Origin: Pseudophaeobacter sp.
Lineage (GTDB): Bacteria > Pseudomonadota > Alphaproteobacteria > Rhodobacterales > Rhodobacteraceae
Assembly (NCBI GenBank): GCA_027019165.1
Contig: JALUXC010000010.1
Coordinates: forward strand, 148,035 to 212,034
Length of the DNA stretch: 64,000 bases
Direction: 5' to 3'
Numbering within the stretch: position 1 is the stretch's first letter; every line of letters begins with the position of its first letter. The translations under genes and the position numbers were made by a program. Shown one piece after another: positions 9,832-17,214 of this stretch. The notes below the pieces were generated by a model that had not been told where the DNA came from, ran no database searches, and saw only the letters and a program-made list of their open reading frames with translations.

Positions 9832-10088
9832 AGCGCCTCCTTATCATTGGAGTTTAACACAGCCGCTCGCAGGACAGCGGTCAGATCGAGGCTTTGTCCA
9901 CCGGTTTCTCGATTGCTGCTCAAGTCCCAGCCAAGATCGACAAAGGCCACCGCGATGTTCCACAGGGTCTCGACGAATTCGATCTTCTCGGCCTCCGTTG
10001 CATCCTCATGTTCGAGGTAGGGAAGCCAATCCTCAAAATCGAGATGGACGCTCGGTTTTGGTGGCGGTGTCGCGGGGGTGTCTTTCAT
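9828..10088 (-). CDS. Small acidic hypothetical protein coupled to the recombinase
   Basis: An 86-residue acidic protein without signal peptide or membrane segment. It has a Pro-rich N-terminus (TPATPPPKPS) and then predicted helices (EDATEAEKIEFVETLWNIAVAFVDLGWDL). Its stop overlaps the start of the recombinase (ATGA), so the two are very likely co-translated. The placement suggests an accessory or recombination directionality function, or simply a conserved passenger. I do not recognise a family. Confidence 0.7.
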   Translation of the reverse strand: MKDTPATPPPKPSVHLDFEDWLPYLEHEDATEAEKIEFVETLWNIAVAFVDLGWDLSSNRETGGQSLDLTAVLRAAVLNSNDKEAL

Positions 10089-10219
10089 ATGCGGGCCTTT
10101 CGTTTTTGGGTTTCTTGCCTCTCCTCAATTCGAACAAAAGAGGAACACGCTATGCAAAATTGTGATGCCTGAAAAGGAATATTTTCTTATTTCCCATATA
10201 GTTGTGGATAACTTGGACG

Positions 10220-10816
10220 TTAGCTCCGGTTGCGAGACGGCAGTTGTTCGGCCTTACGGGGTGCGTTTCCGGCATCGCGAACGGGCTTGTGATAGGCCTG
10301 TTCAACCTCCTTTCCGGCTTTGTAGAGATCCTGGCCATAGGCTGCGGCGTAGCTTTCTTTCATCAGAACCTTGGCTCCGGATTGGGTGATCCCCAATTCG
10401 CCCGCCAGCCGTACTGCCATCCGGTCATAGGCCTGATAAAACGGCATCGTTTCGCCAGCCTGAATGAGACCGGAAATGCTATCGGCATGCGCAAATGCGA
10501 TACTATGTGCAGTCTGTGGAAGCTCCTTCTCAGCCGCCAGCAATGTCTCGCGGGTCTGGTTCATGGTTTCGCCGTAGCGGCCTTTGTAAATGTCGCGCAG
10601 GATGGCCTCGCTGCGCATGGCATCAAAGCGCTCATTGCGGGCAAAGGCATGGGCGTAGTCAGTCAGCTTCTCATGGAAAGAACCAGAACGATTGATCTGA
10701 CCACGTATAATACCGGAGAGTGCCCAGGCCTCAGCAAATTGGGTATCTGTGAGACCACGGCCCGAGAAACTATCTCGGGCGGCCTGAATGCGGGCTTGCT
10801 TGTCATCGTCGTCCAT
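10220..10816 (-). CDS. Hypothetical element protein
   Basis: A 198-residue soluble, mostly helical protein of mixed charge, starting MDDDDKQARIQAARDSFSGRG. AGGAGG lies 6 nt upstream of the ATG. It contains no signal peptide, membrane segment or motif I can name. It ends 131 bp before the small gene at 10088 and starts 9 bp after the gene on its right, so the three form a leftward run with the coupling-protein operon further right. It may be a relaxosome or transfer accessory protein by position only. Confidence 0.65.
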   Translation of the reverse strand: MDDDDKQARIQAARDSFSGRGLTDTQFAEAWALSGIIRGQINRSGSFHEKLTDYAHAFARNERFDAMRSEAILRDIYKGRYGETMNQTRETLLAAEKELPQTAHSIAFAHADSISGLIQAGETMPFYQAYDRMAVRLAGELGITQSGAKVLMKESYAAAYGQDLYKAGKEVEQAYHKPVRDAGNAPRKAEQLPSRNRS

Positions 10817-10825
10817 AAATTCCTC

Positions 10826-11278
10826 CTATCGGCTGCGTTTGGGACCAGGACGGTCGAACTGCTGTGAAAGCCCGCGCTCCGGTGCCTCGCGCTGGCGAAT
10901 TTCGGCGGTGAGGGCACGGTAGGCGTCCAATTCATCCTTCTTGATCGCCGCCACACGTCTGTCATGATCCTGCTGGACGCGAATGCCTGCCTTTCGGTCC
11001 AAAGCATCCGCATCCGAATATCTCTGCGCCCCCGGCGGCAGAGGTTGATCAAGACGCACACCGCTTTCCTCACGCAGAATGACCTGCTTGGCCTCCGCCA
11101 TGCGTTGCGAAAAGTCCCGCTTGTAGGCGACCTGTTCGCTCATCAGGCGGGCATCGGTATCGCGCAGGATGGACTTGTAGCGATCCCAATCCTCGCCCGT
11201 TCGCAGGGACTTTTGCAGATGATCCTGCAAGGCGCGTTTGAAGACGTCGCCGACGGTTTCTGTCGTGGATAAGCTCAT
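10826..11278 (-). CDS. Hypothetical helical element protein
   Basis: A 150-residue charged protein beginning MSLSTTETVGDVFKRALQDHLQ. I chose this ATG because CGGAGC lies 9 nt upstream; the longer open frame to 11377 would overlap the divergent gene at 11332. It is rich in Arg, Asp and Gln with long predicted helices (RMAEAKQVILREE, RRVAAIKKDELDAYRALTAEIRQRE) and a basic C-terminus RPGPKRSR, which could bind nucleic acid. It is 9 bp from its downstream neighbour and likely in the same transcript. I do not recognise a family. Confidence 0.65.
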   Translation of the reverse strand: MSLSTTETVGDVFKRALQDHLQKSLRTGEDWDRYKSILRDTDARLMSEQVAYKRDFSQRMAEAKQVILREESGVRLDQPLPPGAQRYSDADALDRKAGIRVQQDHDRRVAAIKKDELDAYRALTAEIRQREAPERGLSQQFDRPGPKRSR

Positions 11279-11331
11279 GAGGTTGCTCCGTAAATTTGCG
11301 CTTCGCCCCTCGCTTTTAGTATGCTGTGCAC

Positions 11332-11598
11332 ATGAGGGATTTTGAGGTTTATGAAGATATAGAGGACTGGCTCGCACCCATGGGATATGAGGTGTTTTGG
11401 CAGGCCGTCATTTCCACCGGGTTTTACGGCGACGAAGACCGCGCCCATTGCGACCGCACCCTTGCCGAGGGTATTGCGGATATGGAAACGGTCATGAGCG
11501 TGACCAAACGCATGGCGCTCCATCGCATAGTCGAACGGCTCGATCTGCCATTTCGATGCGAGGTGCAGACCAAACCGCATCTTGCCGTGGTAGAGTGA
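11332..11598 (+). CDS. Small acidic hypothetical protein, divergent
   Basis: An 88-residue acidic protein (starting MRDFEVYEDIEDWLAPMG), the only rightward gene in this part of the element. No ribosome site is seen, but TAGTAT lies 14 nt upstream of the ATG, so a leaderless transcript is possible; a GTG two codons earlier is an alternative start. The composition looks protein-like (FWQAVISTGFYGDED, RMALHRIVERLDLPFRCEV). Its 3' end reaches to within 10 bp of the convergent gene ending at 11607. The opposite strand is also open, so I hold this call at moderate confidence. Confidence 0.45.
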   Translation: MRDFEVYEDIEDWLAPMGYEVFWQAVISTGFYGDEDRAHCDRTLAEGIADMETVMSVTKRMALHRIVERLDLPFRCEVQTKPHLAVVE

Positions 11599-11606
11599 AC
11601 AACCCA

Positions 11607-11849
11607 TCATACCCCCACCCTGAAGAACCGCACCCATGGGCATTGCCCGTTCTTGGCTTCGACCCTACGCCAGCCATGCCAGCCGAGATAATCGCAGCTG
11701 ACATAGACACGCGGGGCAAGCGGGTCGTGCGGGCGGCCATTGTCATGGAAACGGTAGCTGAGCACGATGTGAGGCGAGCCGAAAAGCATAATCACGGCCC
11801 AAACAGACAGTGGGCCAAGCAGCCACAGGAAAAGGGGGAGATACCTCAT
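11607..11849 (-). CDS. Small exported or membrane-anchored hypothetical protein
   Basis: 80 residues with an N-terminal hydrophobic segment (LPLFLWLLGPLSVWAVIMLFG) serving as anchor or signal, followed by a short polar domain with a Trp-rich patch (CDYLGWHGWRRVEAKNGQCPW). Its start overlaps the stop of the coupling protein gene by 4 bp (ATGA), so it is translated with it. This argues for a transfer-related role in the envelope. No named family recognised. Confidence 0.7.
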   Translation of the reverse strand: MRYLPLFLWLLGPLSVWAVIMLFGSPHIVLSYRFHDNGRPHDPLAPRVYVSCDYLGWHGWRRVEAKNGQCPWVRFFRVGV

Positions 11850-13258
11850 ATATGGTCCTCCGGCGTGGTCAGGGTAACCTTGGGATCAGAAGGCAGCTTA
11901 CCACCCTCCATCGGGTTCGGAGCCAGTAGATCGCAATAAGGTGCAACCTGGTTCTGGGCAACGGTCGGGGTGACGAAGAAGCCCAGGCCCTTGATATGTA
12001 CTAGCTGCTGACCTTTGGGCATCGCCATCAATTCTGCAGGCGACATCCAGCGTTGTTTGATCAGACTGAGATTGGTGTTGGTCTTCATGCCATCACCGTC
12101 AGCCCCCAAAGACGAGGCCACCGCATGTTGGTCCCCCATTGCCTTGGAGACCCGTTCCGCCTCATCGAAGGACGAAAACCCCAGCCAGCGTTTTACCACG
12201 CAGTTGTCCTCTATAGTCTGGGTTTCCAGCCGCCCGAATTTACGCTCGATCTCGGAGCGTGACTGCGCGAACATCTGGACCGCTCCGCCGAAACTGCGAA
12301 GCGTGGTCAGCCCGTGCGTCAACGTTGATTTAAGCGGGCAATTGGTGAACTCATCGGCCAAAACGAGCAAGGGTCCGGCCCCTGCATAAAGCGCGTCAAA
12401 GAACCCCAGCATGGTCATCGCATAATAGCTGCCGAGCCGCTCCATATGCGCCATGGGGCCGATCACGAAGACGATATATTTGTCCCGGATCAGGTCGAAA
12501 TGGCTGTGTGCCGCCTCAGTCCCGGCCTCATGCAGGCGGCGTCCTTTTTCGTAGAGCCTCAGAGATCTTTGTGCCTCCTCCAGATGCTGGGGGCCATGTT
12601 CATGCCCCTCCATCGCGAGGATTGCATTCGCAGCGGCGGCAAGCGCACCGTCATCTTCTTCGGCCTCAATCTCGGCAAACCCGCGCAGCATGTTAGGGTC
12701 GGAGAGCAGCGTGCAGACCGCGCCGGGCGTTGCCAAGTCGGGATTGCGTTTCAGCAGGCATTCGATGGCAAAGGCAATCAGCTTCTTGGGCCATTCAATG
12801 AAATAGCGGTTCTTCAGATCGCCGCCCGGCGGTTCGGGGACGAGTGCTGCGGTCAAGGTCTCTGTCGCAAACACCGTGTCTCGCGGATCGCGGCGAAAGG
12901 CGGCGACAGCGGACCCGAAAGGATTGAGCGAGATGCGATAGGCTGCCAGTTCCGGGCAGACATTCATGTCGTCTATGACAGCGACCTTCAGACCCATCTT
13001 GGCCAGCATGGGTACGAGCTGGATGGCCAATTCATTCTTGCTGTCCAACGCCAGAACCGCACGGCGTTTTGATGAGGCGACCTCTGACAGGAACGCGGGC
13101 AAGACGGCAGAGGTTGTCTTGCCCGCCCCCGAGCCACCCAGCACCAGATAGTGCCCGTCGAGACCGAAGAGCGCGTCTCCATTCTCTGTCAGGCCGATCA
13201 GCGGTCGACCCTTTGGATCGACCGCCTGTTTCCGACCAGTTGGTGGCCAGCGCATCAT
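11846..13258 (-). CDS. Type IV coupling protein, VirD4/TraG family
   Basis: ATPase that delivers the relaxase-DNA complex to a type IV secretion channel at the inner membrane. The 470 residues show Walker A GGSGAGKTTS at 41-50, Walker B PLLVLADEF at 296-304, and the TLRSFGGAVQMFAQS block at 319-333 that is typical of the family. Usual VirD4 proteins are 550-700 residues with two N-terminal membrane helices; here the membrane part is missing, and the small membrane gene just upstream (13255-13563) may supply it in trans. It is joined by 4-bp overlaps to both neighbours, indicating one operon. No VirB genes are near, so it must work with a helper's channel. The family call is secure. Confidence 0.88.
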   Translation of the reverse strand: MMRWPPTGRKQAVDPKGRPLIGLTENGDALFGLDGHYLVLGGSGAGKTTSAVLPAFLSEVASSKRRAVLALDSKNELAIQLVPMLAKMGLKVAVIDDMNVCPELAAYRISLNPFGSAVAAFRRDPRDTVFATETLTAALVPEPPGGDLKNRYFIEWPKKLIAFAIECLLKRNPDLATPGAVCTLLSDPNMLRGFAEIEAEEDDGALAAAANAILAMEGHEHGPQHLEEAQRSLRLYEKGRRLHEAGTEAAHSHFDLIRDKYIVFVIGPMAHMERLGSYYAMTMLGFFDALYAGAGPLLVLADEFTNCPLKSTLTHGLTTLRSFGGAVQMFAQSRSEIERKFGRLETQTIEDNCVVKRWLGFSSFDEAERVSKAMGDQHAVASSLGADGDGMKTNTNLSLIKQRWMSPAELMAMPKGQQLVHIKGLGFFVTPTVAQNQVAPYCDLLAPNPMEGGKLPSDPKVTLTTPEDHI

Positions 13259-13563
13259 TCGATCAGCCCCCGCGCGCGCAAATCGTCCTCATCGGCCAAC
13301 GTGTCAGCCTTGGGCGCGCCCCCCTGACGGCGATAACGCGCCAGCTTCCGTTCCCGTGCCATCAGACGCCAGGTTTTCCACAGCCCCTCGATTAGCCGCT
13401 TCGTCGCTCCAATCGCCGCAGCCGCAGCAATCAGACCGAACAGAAAGGCTTCAGGCGCATAGAGCTGCCAACTGACCCAGGCCAAACCAAAGCCAAAGGC
13501 GGCCCGCAGGAAGGCGATGTTGATCTCCCTGACAGGCTTGCCGTCGAACCCGGCCGTATTCAT
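13255..13563 (-). CDS. Small two-helix membrane protein next to the coupling ATPase
   Basis: A 102-residue protein starting MNTAGFDGKPVREINIAFL. The ATG at 13563 overlaps the upstream stop (ATGA), which decides the start against a longer frame. Two hydrophobic stretches (FLRAAFGFGLAWVSWQLYA and EAFLFGLIAAAAAIGA) form a probable helical hairpin, followed by a basic cytoplasmic tail (RLMARERKLARYRRQGG). The coupling ATPase downstream has no membrane helices of its own, so this may be its split membrane anchor; that is inference from position and topology. Confidence 0.72.
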   Translation of the reverse strand: MNTAGFDGKPVREINIAFLRAAFGFGLAWVSWQLYAPEAFLFGLIAAAAAIGATKRLIEGLWKTWRLMARERKLARYRRQGGAPKADTLADEDDLRARGLIE

Positions 13564-14444
13564 TGGCCTGCCCCATAGCTGAGGGGCGTCAGCCGGACAG
13601 CGCCTGCACCGTTGGCTTCGAAATATTCGACCCAAAACTGGCGCAACTCGTCATTGGTACAAAAGTTCAGCCCATCACGCGGTAACGTACCAAATTCCAC
13701 AAGCCGGATATCGACGCTGGCACCGTTAAAATTCTCAGGCGCGATAAAGCGGTAGTCAGGACGTTGGGAGAAGACCTCAAAGCGCGGCAATTCTCCCTCT
13801 TTTTGGCAGAAGCGACCCGCCGGGCTATTGCTGAGGCCATCGGAATAGATCGATAGCCGCGACAGAGGCGAACCAAAGTCATAGCGCGAAATACCTTGAA
13901 GCTGTTCGAGGATGGGCGAGTTCCCCGCCACATGTGACCTATCCTGCGACTGCGTCATCATTGCGTCGACAAAACCCTCGAACCGAGCCTGCGCGTCCCG
14001 ATAGATACGGGCAAGTTTTAGCTGAGAACTGGCGGGCGCGCCGATGGCTTCCTGTTCCCGCGCGGTCTTGGCTGGTTTGCACAATGTGAAAACCGGCTTG
14101 TTGATCGTCGCCGTCGAACCGCTTTCGGTCGTAAACACGGAAAGCTGCCCGTTTGCCGCCATCCGCTCGTATGCCTCTATGAGGCTGTTGCGCAGGTCGC
14201 GTTTCTGACTGGCACTGGTCTGATGAGTTAGCGAGTAATCCACGAAGAGCGCGGTTTGCTCTTGATCGTCGCGAGCGTAGCAATAGTTGGCGTCGATCTG
14301 TTCGGTATTGAGATGGCGGTAGGCAAGAATTCCACCACCGCCCAGGGCCGCGAGAGGAACAGCAACCATGCCCGCGATTAGGGCCGTGGTTTGCAACAGG
14401 CCGCGTTTGGGCTTGCGACGGCGATTGAATTTTGAACGTGTCAT
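13560..14444 (-). CDS. Membrane-anchored hypothetical protein of the transfer operon
   Basis: 294 residues: basic N-terminus (MTRSKFNRRRKPKRG), one membrane segment at about 16-42 (LLQTTALIAGMVAVPLAALGGGG), then a periplasmic domain. The stretch QTALFVDYSLTHQTSASQKRDLRNSLIEA has the feel of a von Willebrand A-like beta-alpha start (FVDYS in place of DxSxS), followed by FTTESGSTATINKPVFTLC, but key residues are not complete. AAGGAG precedes the ATG. It overlaps the next gene by 4 bp. A role in mating-channel contact is possible. Function unknown. Confidence 0.7.
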   Translation of the reverse strand: MTRSKFNRRRKPKRGLLQTTALIAGMVAVPLAALGGGGILAYRHLNTEQIDANYCYARDDQEQTALFVDYSLTHQTSASQKRDLRNSLIEAYERMAANGQLSVFTTESGSTATINKPVFTLCKPAKTAREQEAIGAPASSQLKLARIYRDAQARFEGFVDAMMTQSQDRSHVAGNSPILEQLQGISRYDFGSPLSRLSIYSDGLSNSPAGRFCQKEGELPRFEVFSQRPDYRFIAPENFNGASVDIRLVEFGTLPRDGLNFCTNDELRQFWVEYFEANGAGAVRLTPLSYGAGQ

Positions 14445-14454
14445 GTGGATCTCC

Positions 14455-15663
14455 TTAAGCGGCTGCGTTGATGGATGGATTGCGGATAGCGCTCAGTCGT
14501 GCGGTGAAACCGGTATGCGCAGCGCTGATGCGGGCATTTGCTTCTGTACGGGCGTTACGTAGCCGTTCGAGCGAAGGCGGCGCGGTCTCGTTTCCCAACT
14601 CACCGGGATCAATCAGCAGCGCGTCGAGTGCCGTATCAGGTTCAGGTTGAGGCAGGTCCTCACCTGCGACGAAGCATCGCCGTTGCCATTCATCCCGAGA
14701 GAGCACGGCGAGGTCGGCTTTGGCGGTCACAACGCGCCCATTGAAGCGGGTGATATCTTCGAAAAGTGCAACCCGGTCTTCGGGAGCGGCTACGGCATCG
14801 AGGATTTCCTCCTCCGCCTCTTCTGCAATCTCTGCGACCTCTTCCAGCGCGTCTTCGACCAGGCCCTGTGCTTCATCCGCGATATCGCCACCCGCGCCGA
14901 CATAATCGGAATAACCCGGAATCGGATCGAAAAATCCGCCAAAGCCCTTCGCCGCCGCGAGTGCAACAGAGAGCGCAGCGATGATCATGATGACCAACGA
15001 CAGACCATCGTTAAAAGTGGCCCCAAACGGCACCGCTGCGAAATCGAACAGCCCATCATGTCTTCCGGTGATGCGCATCCGCCCGCCAGCAAAGACCATG
15101 ACCATGGCGACAATTGCTTGAGCGGCTAGACCGATCCGGGCAATCCAGCGAGTGGTGAGTTCCGCAGGACTCCAGAGCACGGCTTCGCTGCGATACTGGA
15201 CGAAACGCAGGGTGAAGCCGATGGCGAGGCCAAGCCCGATATTGGCGGTGGCAAAGGTCAAGGCGAAACCAAGTGCGGGGATCAGGTCCACATAGCCATC
15301 GGCAAACAGCCCTGTGGCCGCAAAGATCACTTCCAGCACGAGGCCGATCATGATGATGAACAAGGTCTTTAGAACATCGGGAGTGCGCGGTGGGCGCATG
15401 ATCCGGTTTGCGGCTTGAAAACCGCGCCGCCCGCGTTCGACGTCTTTGGCCGCACTGGCCAATTGCATGAGTTGCACTTCAACGGATGCGGCCTCTATCT
15501 CCATCTGGCGCACTGCTCGGTCCTGCAGAGCTTCTGCCGTACCAGCCGCCCGAATTGCCGCATTTTGCTGTTCATTGAACAGACGCTTGTGCAGTTTCAC
15601 CTGCTGCTTTCGCAGTGGTTTGGCAAGCATGTCTTCTTTTTTGAGATAGGCGGGGCTATGCAT
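14455..15663 (-). CDS. Polytopic membrane protein of the transfer operon
   Basis: 402 residues. The ATG at 15663 was chosen for the AAGGAGG site 6-12 nt upstream. The N-terminal 90 residues are basic and helical (KPLRKQQVKLHKRLFNEQQ). Four or so hydrophobic segments follow (TLFIIMIGLVLEVIFAATG; ALGFALTFATANIGLGLAIG; IGLAAQAIVAMVMVFAG; GLSLVIMIIAALSVALAA). Next is a very acidic helical stretch of Glu/Ala repeats, then a helical tail. Its topology recalls membrane proteins of mobilization modules, but I cannot name a family. It ends 10 bp before the next gene, in the same leftward operon. Confidence 0.7.
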   Translation of the reverse strand: MHSPAYLKKEDMLAKPLRKQQVKLHKRLFNEQQNAAIRAAGTAEALQDRAVRQMEIEAASVEVQLMQLASAAKDVERGRRGFQAANRIMRPPRTPDVLKTLFIIMIGLVLEVIFAATGLFADGYVDLIPALGFALTFATANIGLGLAIGFTLRFVQYRSEAVLWSPAELTTRWIARIGLAAQAIVAMVMVFAGGRMRITGRHDGLFDFAAVPFGATFNDGLSLVIMIIAALSVALAAAKGFGGFFDPIPGYSDYVGAGGDIADEAQGLVEDALEEVAEIAEEAEEEILDAVAAPEDRVALFEDITRFNGRVVTAKADLAVLSRDEWQRRCFVAGEDLPQPEPDTALDALLIDPGELGNETAPPSLERLRNARTEANARISAAHTGFTARLSAIRNPSINAAA

Positions 15664-15782
15664 CAGCGGCCTCCTTGGACGGTTGGGGACATCGCGCACA
15701 AGACATGCGCCCTTTTGCCTTAGGACGTCGGAAGCAGTAGGTCGGGCCAGGAGCGGGCTATCTCTGGGCGGATAACCCGGCC

Positions 15783-16124
15783 TTATGCTTTGGCGGATGG
15801 CGAAGCCAGCAAAGCGATTGCTATGATGATCAATGCCAGAGCCAGAAACTTCCTCGGCTCGGTGGTATCTCCCCACCAGATCATGCCGACTACATTGATC
15901 GCGAGAAGTCCACCAACGCTCATCAAAGCCGATGCTGTGCCAAGATCAGCGCCTTTGGCGGATGCCCACACAAAACCAGCAGCGGATGCGCCCCAGAGCG
16001 TGGCCCCGATAATCGCTAAGGGGACGGCGCTTGTGTCCGATGCGAGTCGGAGTGAAACGGTCCCGGTAAACGATGTCAGTGTTGCCAGAAACAGGGCGAG
16101 GTGTGGTTTCCAAAGCTCAAACAT
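15783..16124 (-). CDS. Small four-helix membrane protein, DMT/SMR-like
   Basis: 113 residues with four hydrophobic helices (LALFLATLTSFTGTVSL; VPLAIIGATLWGASAAGFVWA; ALMSVGGLLAINVVGMIWWG; LALALIIIAIALLA). The ATG at 16124 has GGAG 8 nt upstream. Size and topology match half-size drug/metabolite transporters that work as dimers, and the WGASAAGFVWA and SVGGLLAINVVGMIWWGD stretches recall that group. The conserved Glu of true SMR pumps in helix 1 is not evident, so it may be a relative of the EamA/undecaprenyl-carrier type. Function stays open. Confidence 0.6.
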   Translation of the reverse strand: MFELWKPHLALFLATLTSFTGTVSLRLASDTSAVPLAIIGATLWGASAAGFVWASAKGADLGTASALMSVGGLLAINVVGMIWWGDTTEPRKFLALALIIIAIALLASPSAKA

Positions 16125-16222
16125 TTCAAAGGCTCCGAGAGAAGATACCCGTCCCGTGAAGCACGGAACGGGCACGGCGCTGGGTAATAGAAGAGCGCTT
16201 TGAGGGCGGATCAGGTGGCGTT

Positions 16223-16963
16223 TTAAACGCCCGACGCCGACCTGATCGCTTCTTGTAAAATGGCCCCCGCGTGGATCCGGCAGGCGAAATCGATGAACAT
16301 CGTCTGACCAAGGGTATGCGCATCGGCACGTCGAGTTGGCGGCATTTCCGCAAATCGGAGGAACTTGTTAAGGCCCCCACGCACTTCCTGTCCGAACAGT
16401 TCGCGCATTTCGAAGGTGATTGCGGACCATTCTTGTCCTGGAAAACGCAAGCCACGCCAGTTCTGCATCATCGTTGACCGGTCGAGAAACGCGCGATCCC
16501 ATATCTGTTCTGGGCATAGATTGTCGGGATCAAGCCAATCGTCGTTTAACGTAAAAAGATCGCCCAAATGACAGGAGTAGACCATTGCTACAATCCAGTC
16601 ATAGGCGGCATCGCCGCGAAGGTTCAGCATACAAAGATACTGCGCCAACGTGCTGCGAAACGCGCCATCACGTAGCACAAACTCAGGCCGAGCGATCAGG
16701 TTGCCAGAAAATGTAAGGTCGATTTCCGCCCATTCCGGATGCAGTCTTGGCTTTGGTCCGTGAGTTTGAGCTAACCCGAACAGAAACTTTTCCAGATCCG
16801 CTTTCGATGGTGGTTTGCCATCGAACAGAAAACTGTCGTCGGGGTGCACACCGCGCCCATAGGTCATAGCCCATACGAGCGTTGGGTAAGGTGTAGATGG
16901 CCGCGTGTTATGCGGCAGTACCGCCATCAGGCTGTTCTTACTTTCATGCTGTCGGAAAGTCAT
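16223..16963 (-). CDS. Hypothetical protein
   Basis: A 246-residue soluble protein starting MTFRQHESKNSLMAVL. This ATG has AAAGGA upstream; the longer frame would run into the divergent promoter. It has a notable aromatic content (DWIVAMVYSCHLGDLFTLNDDWLDPDNLCPEQIW) but no motif I can name. It faces away from the metalloprotease gene, sharing the intergenic region that holds the palindromic operator at 17157-17187, so the two genes may be co-regulated. Confidence 0.65.
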   Translation of the reverse strand: MTFRQHESKNSLMAVLPHNTRPSTPYPTLVWAMTYGRGVHPDDSFLFDGKPPSKADLEKFLFGLAQTHGPKPRLHPEWAEIDLTFSGNLIARPEFVLRDGAFRSTLAQYLCMLNLRGDAAYDWIVAMVYSCHLGDLFTLNDDWLDPDNLCPEQIWDRAFLDRSTMMQNWRGLRFPGQEWSAITFEMRELFGQEVRGGLNKFLRFAEMPPTRRADAHTLGQTMFIDFACRIHAGAILQEAIRSASGV

Positions 16964-17141
16964 TCGACGTCCTTTCGACACCAAACAGGTGCAAAAAAGC
17001 CGAGGACATTGTGCGGAGGTTTCAAGTGGTGCCGCCGAGCACCAAAGAAGAACGGCCGTTTCCCCGCCAAGCCCACCGGCTATCGGCTGTGTCGATGTTG
17101 CACCGAGTCTGACGGCCCCATTCCTCAACGAATCCTCAACA

Positions 17142-17187
17142 GATGAAACTTTGTTTCCGAACGTTCGGTTTCATCCTAGGATGAAAC
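17142..17187. promoter_or_regulatory. Palindromic operator cluster between divergent genes
   Basis: A perfect 20-bp palindrome GTTTCATCCTAGGATGAAAC (17168-17187) directly abuts a perfect 12-bp palindrome CCGAACGTTCGG (17157-17168). The octamer GATGAAAC or its complement occurs three times (17142-17149, 17168-17175, 17180-17187). It ends 27 bp upstream of the metalloprotease ATG. This is the layout of a repressor operator array, though no regulator gene with an obvious HTH is adjacent. Confidence 0.65.
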
Positions 17188-17214
17188 GGTAGCAGGATGG
17201 CATTGGAGGACTAG

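Noticed and set aside
11275-11643. Minus-strand open frame over the small divergent gene
   Set aside because: Composition is less protein-like than the + strand frame and it has no ribosome site; it would also run into the gene at 11607.
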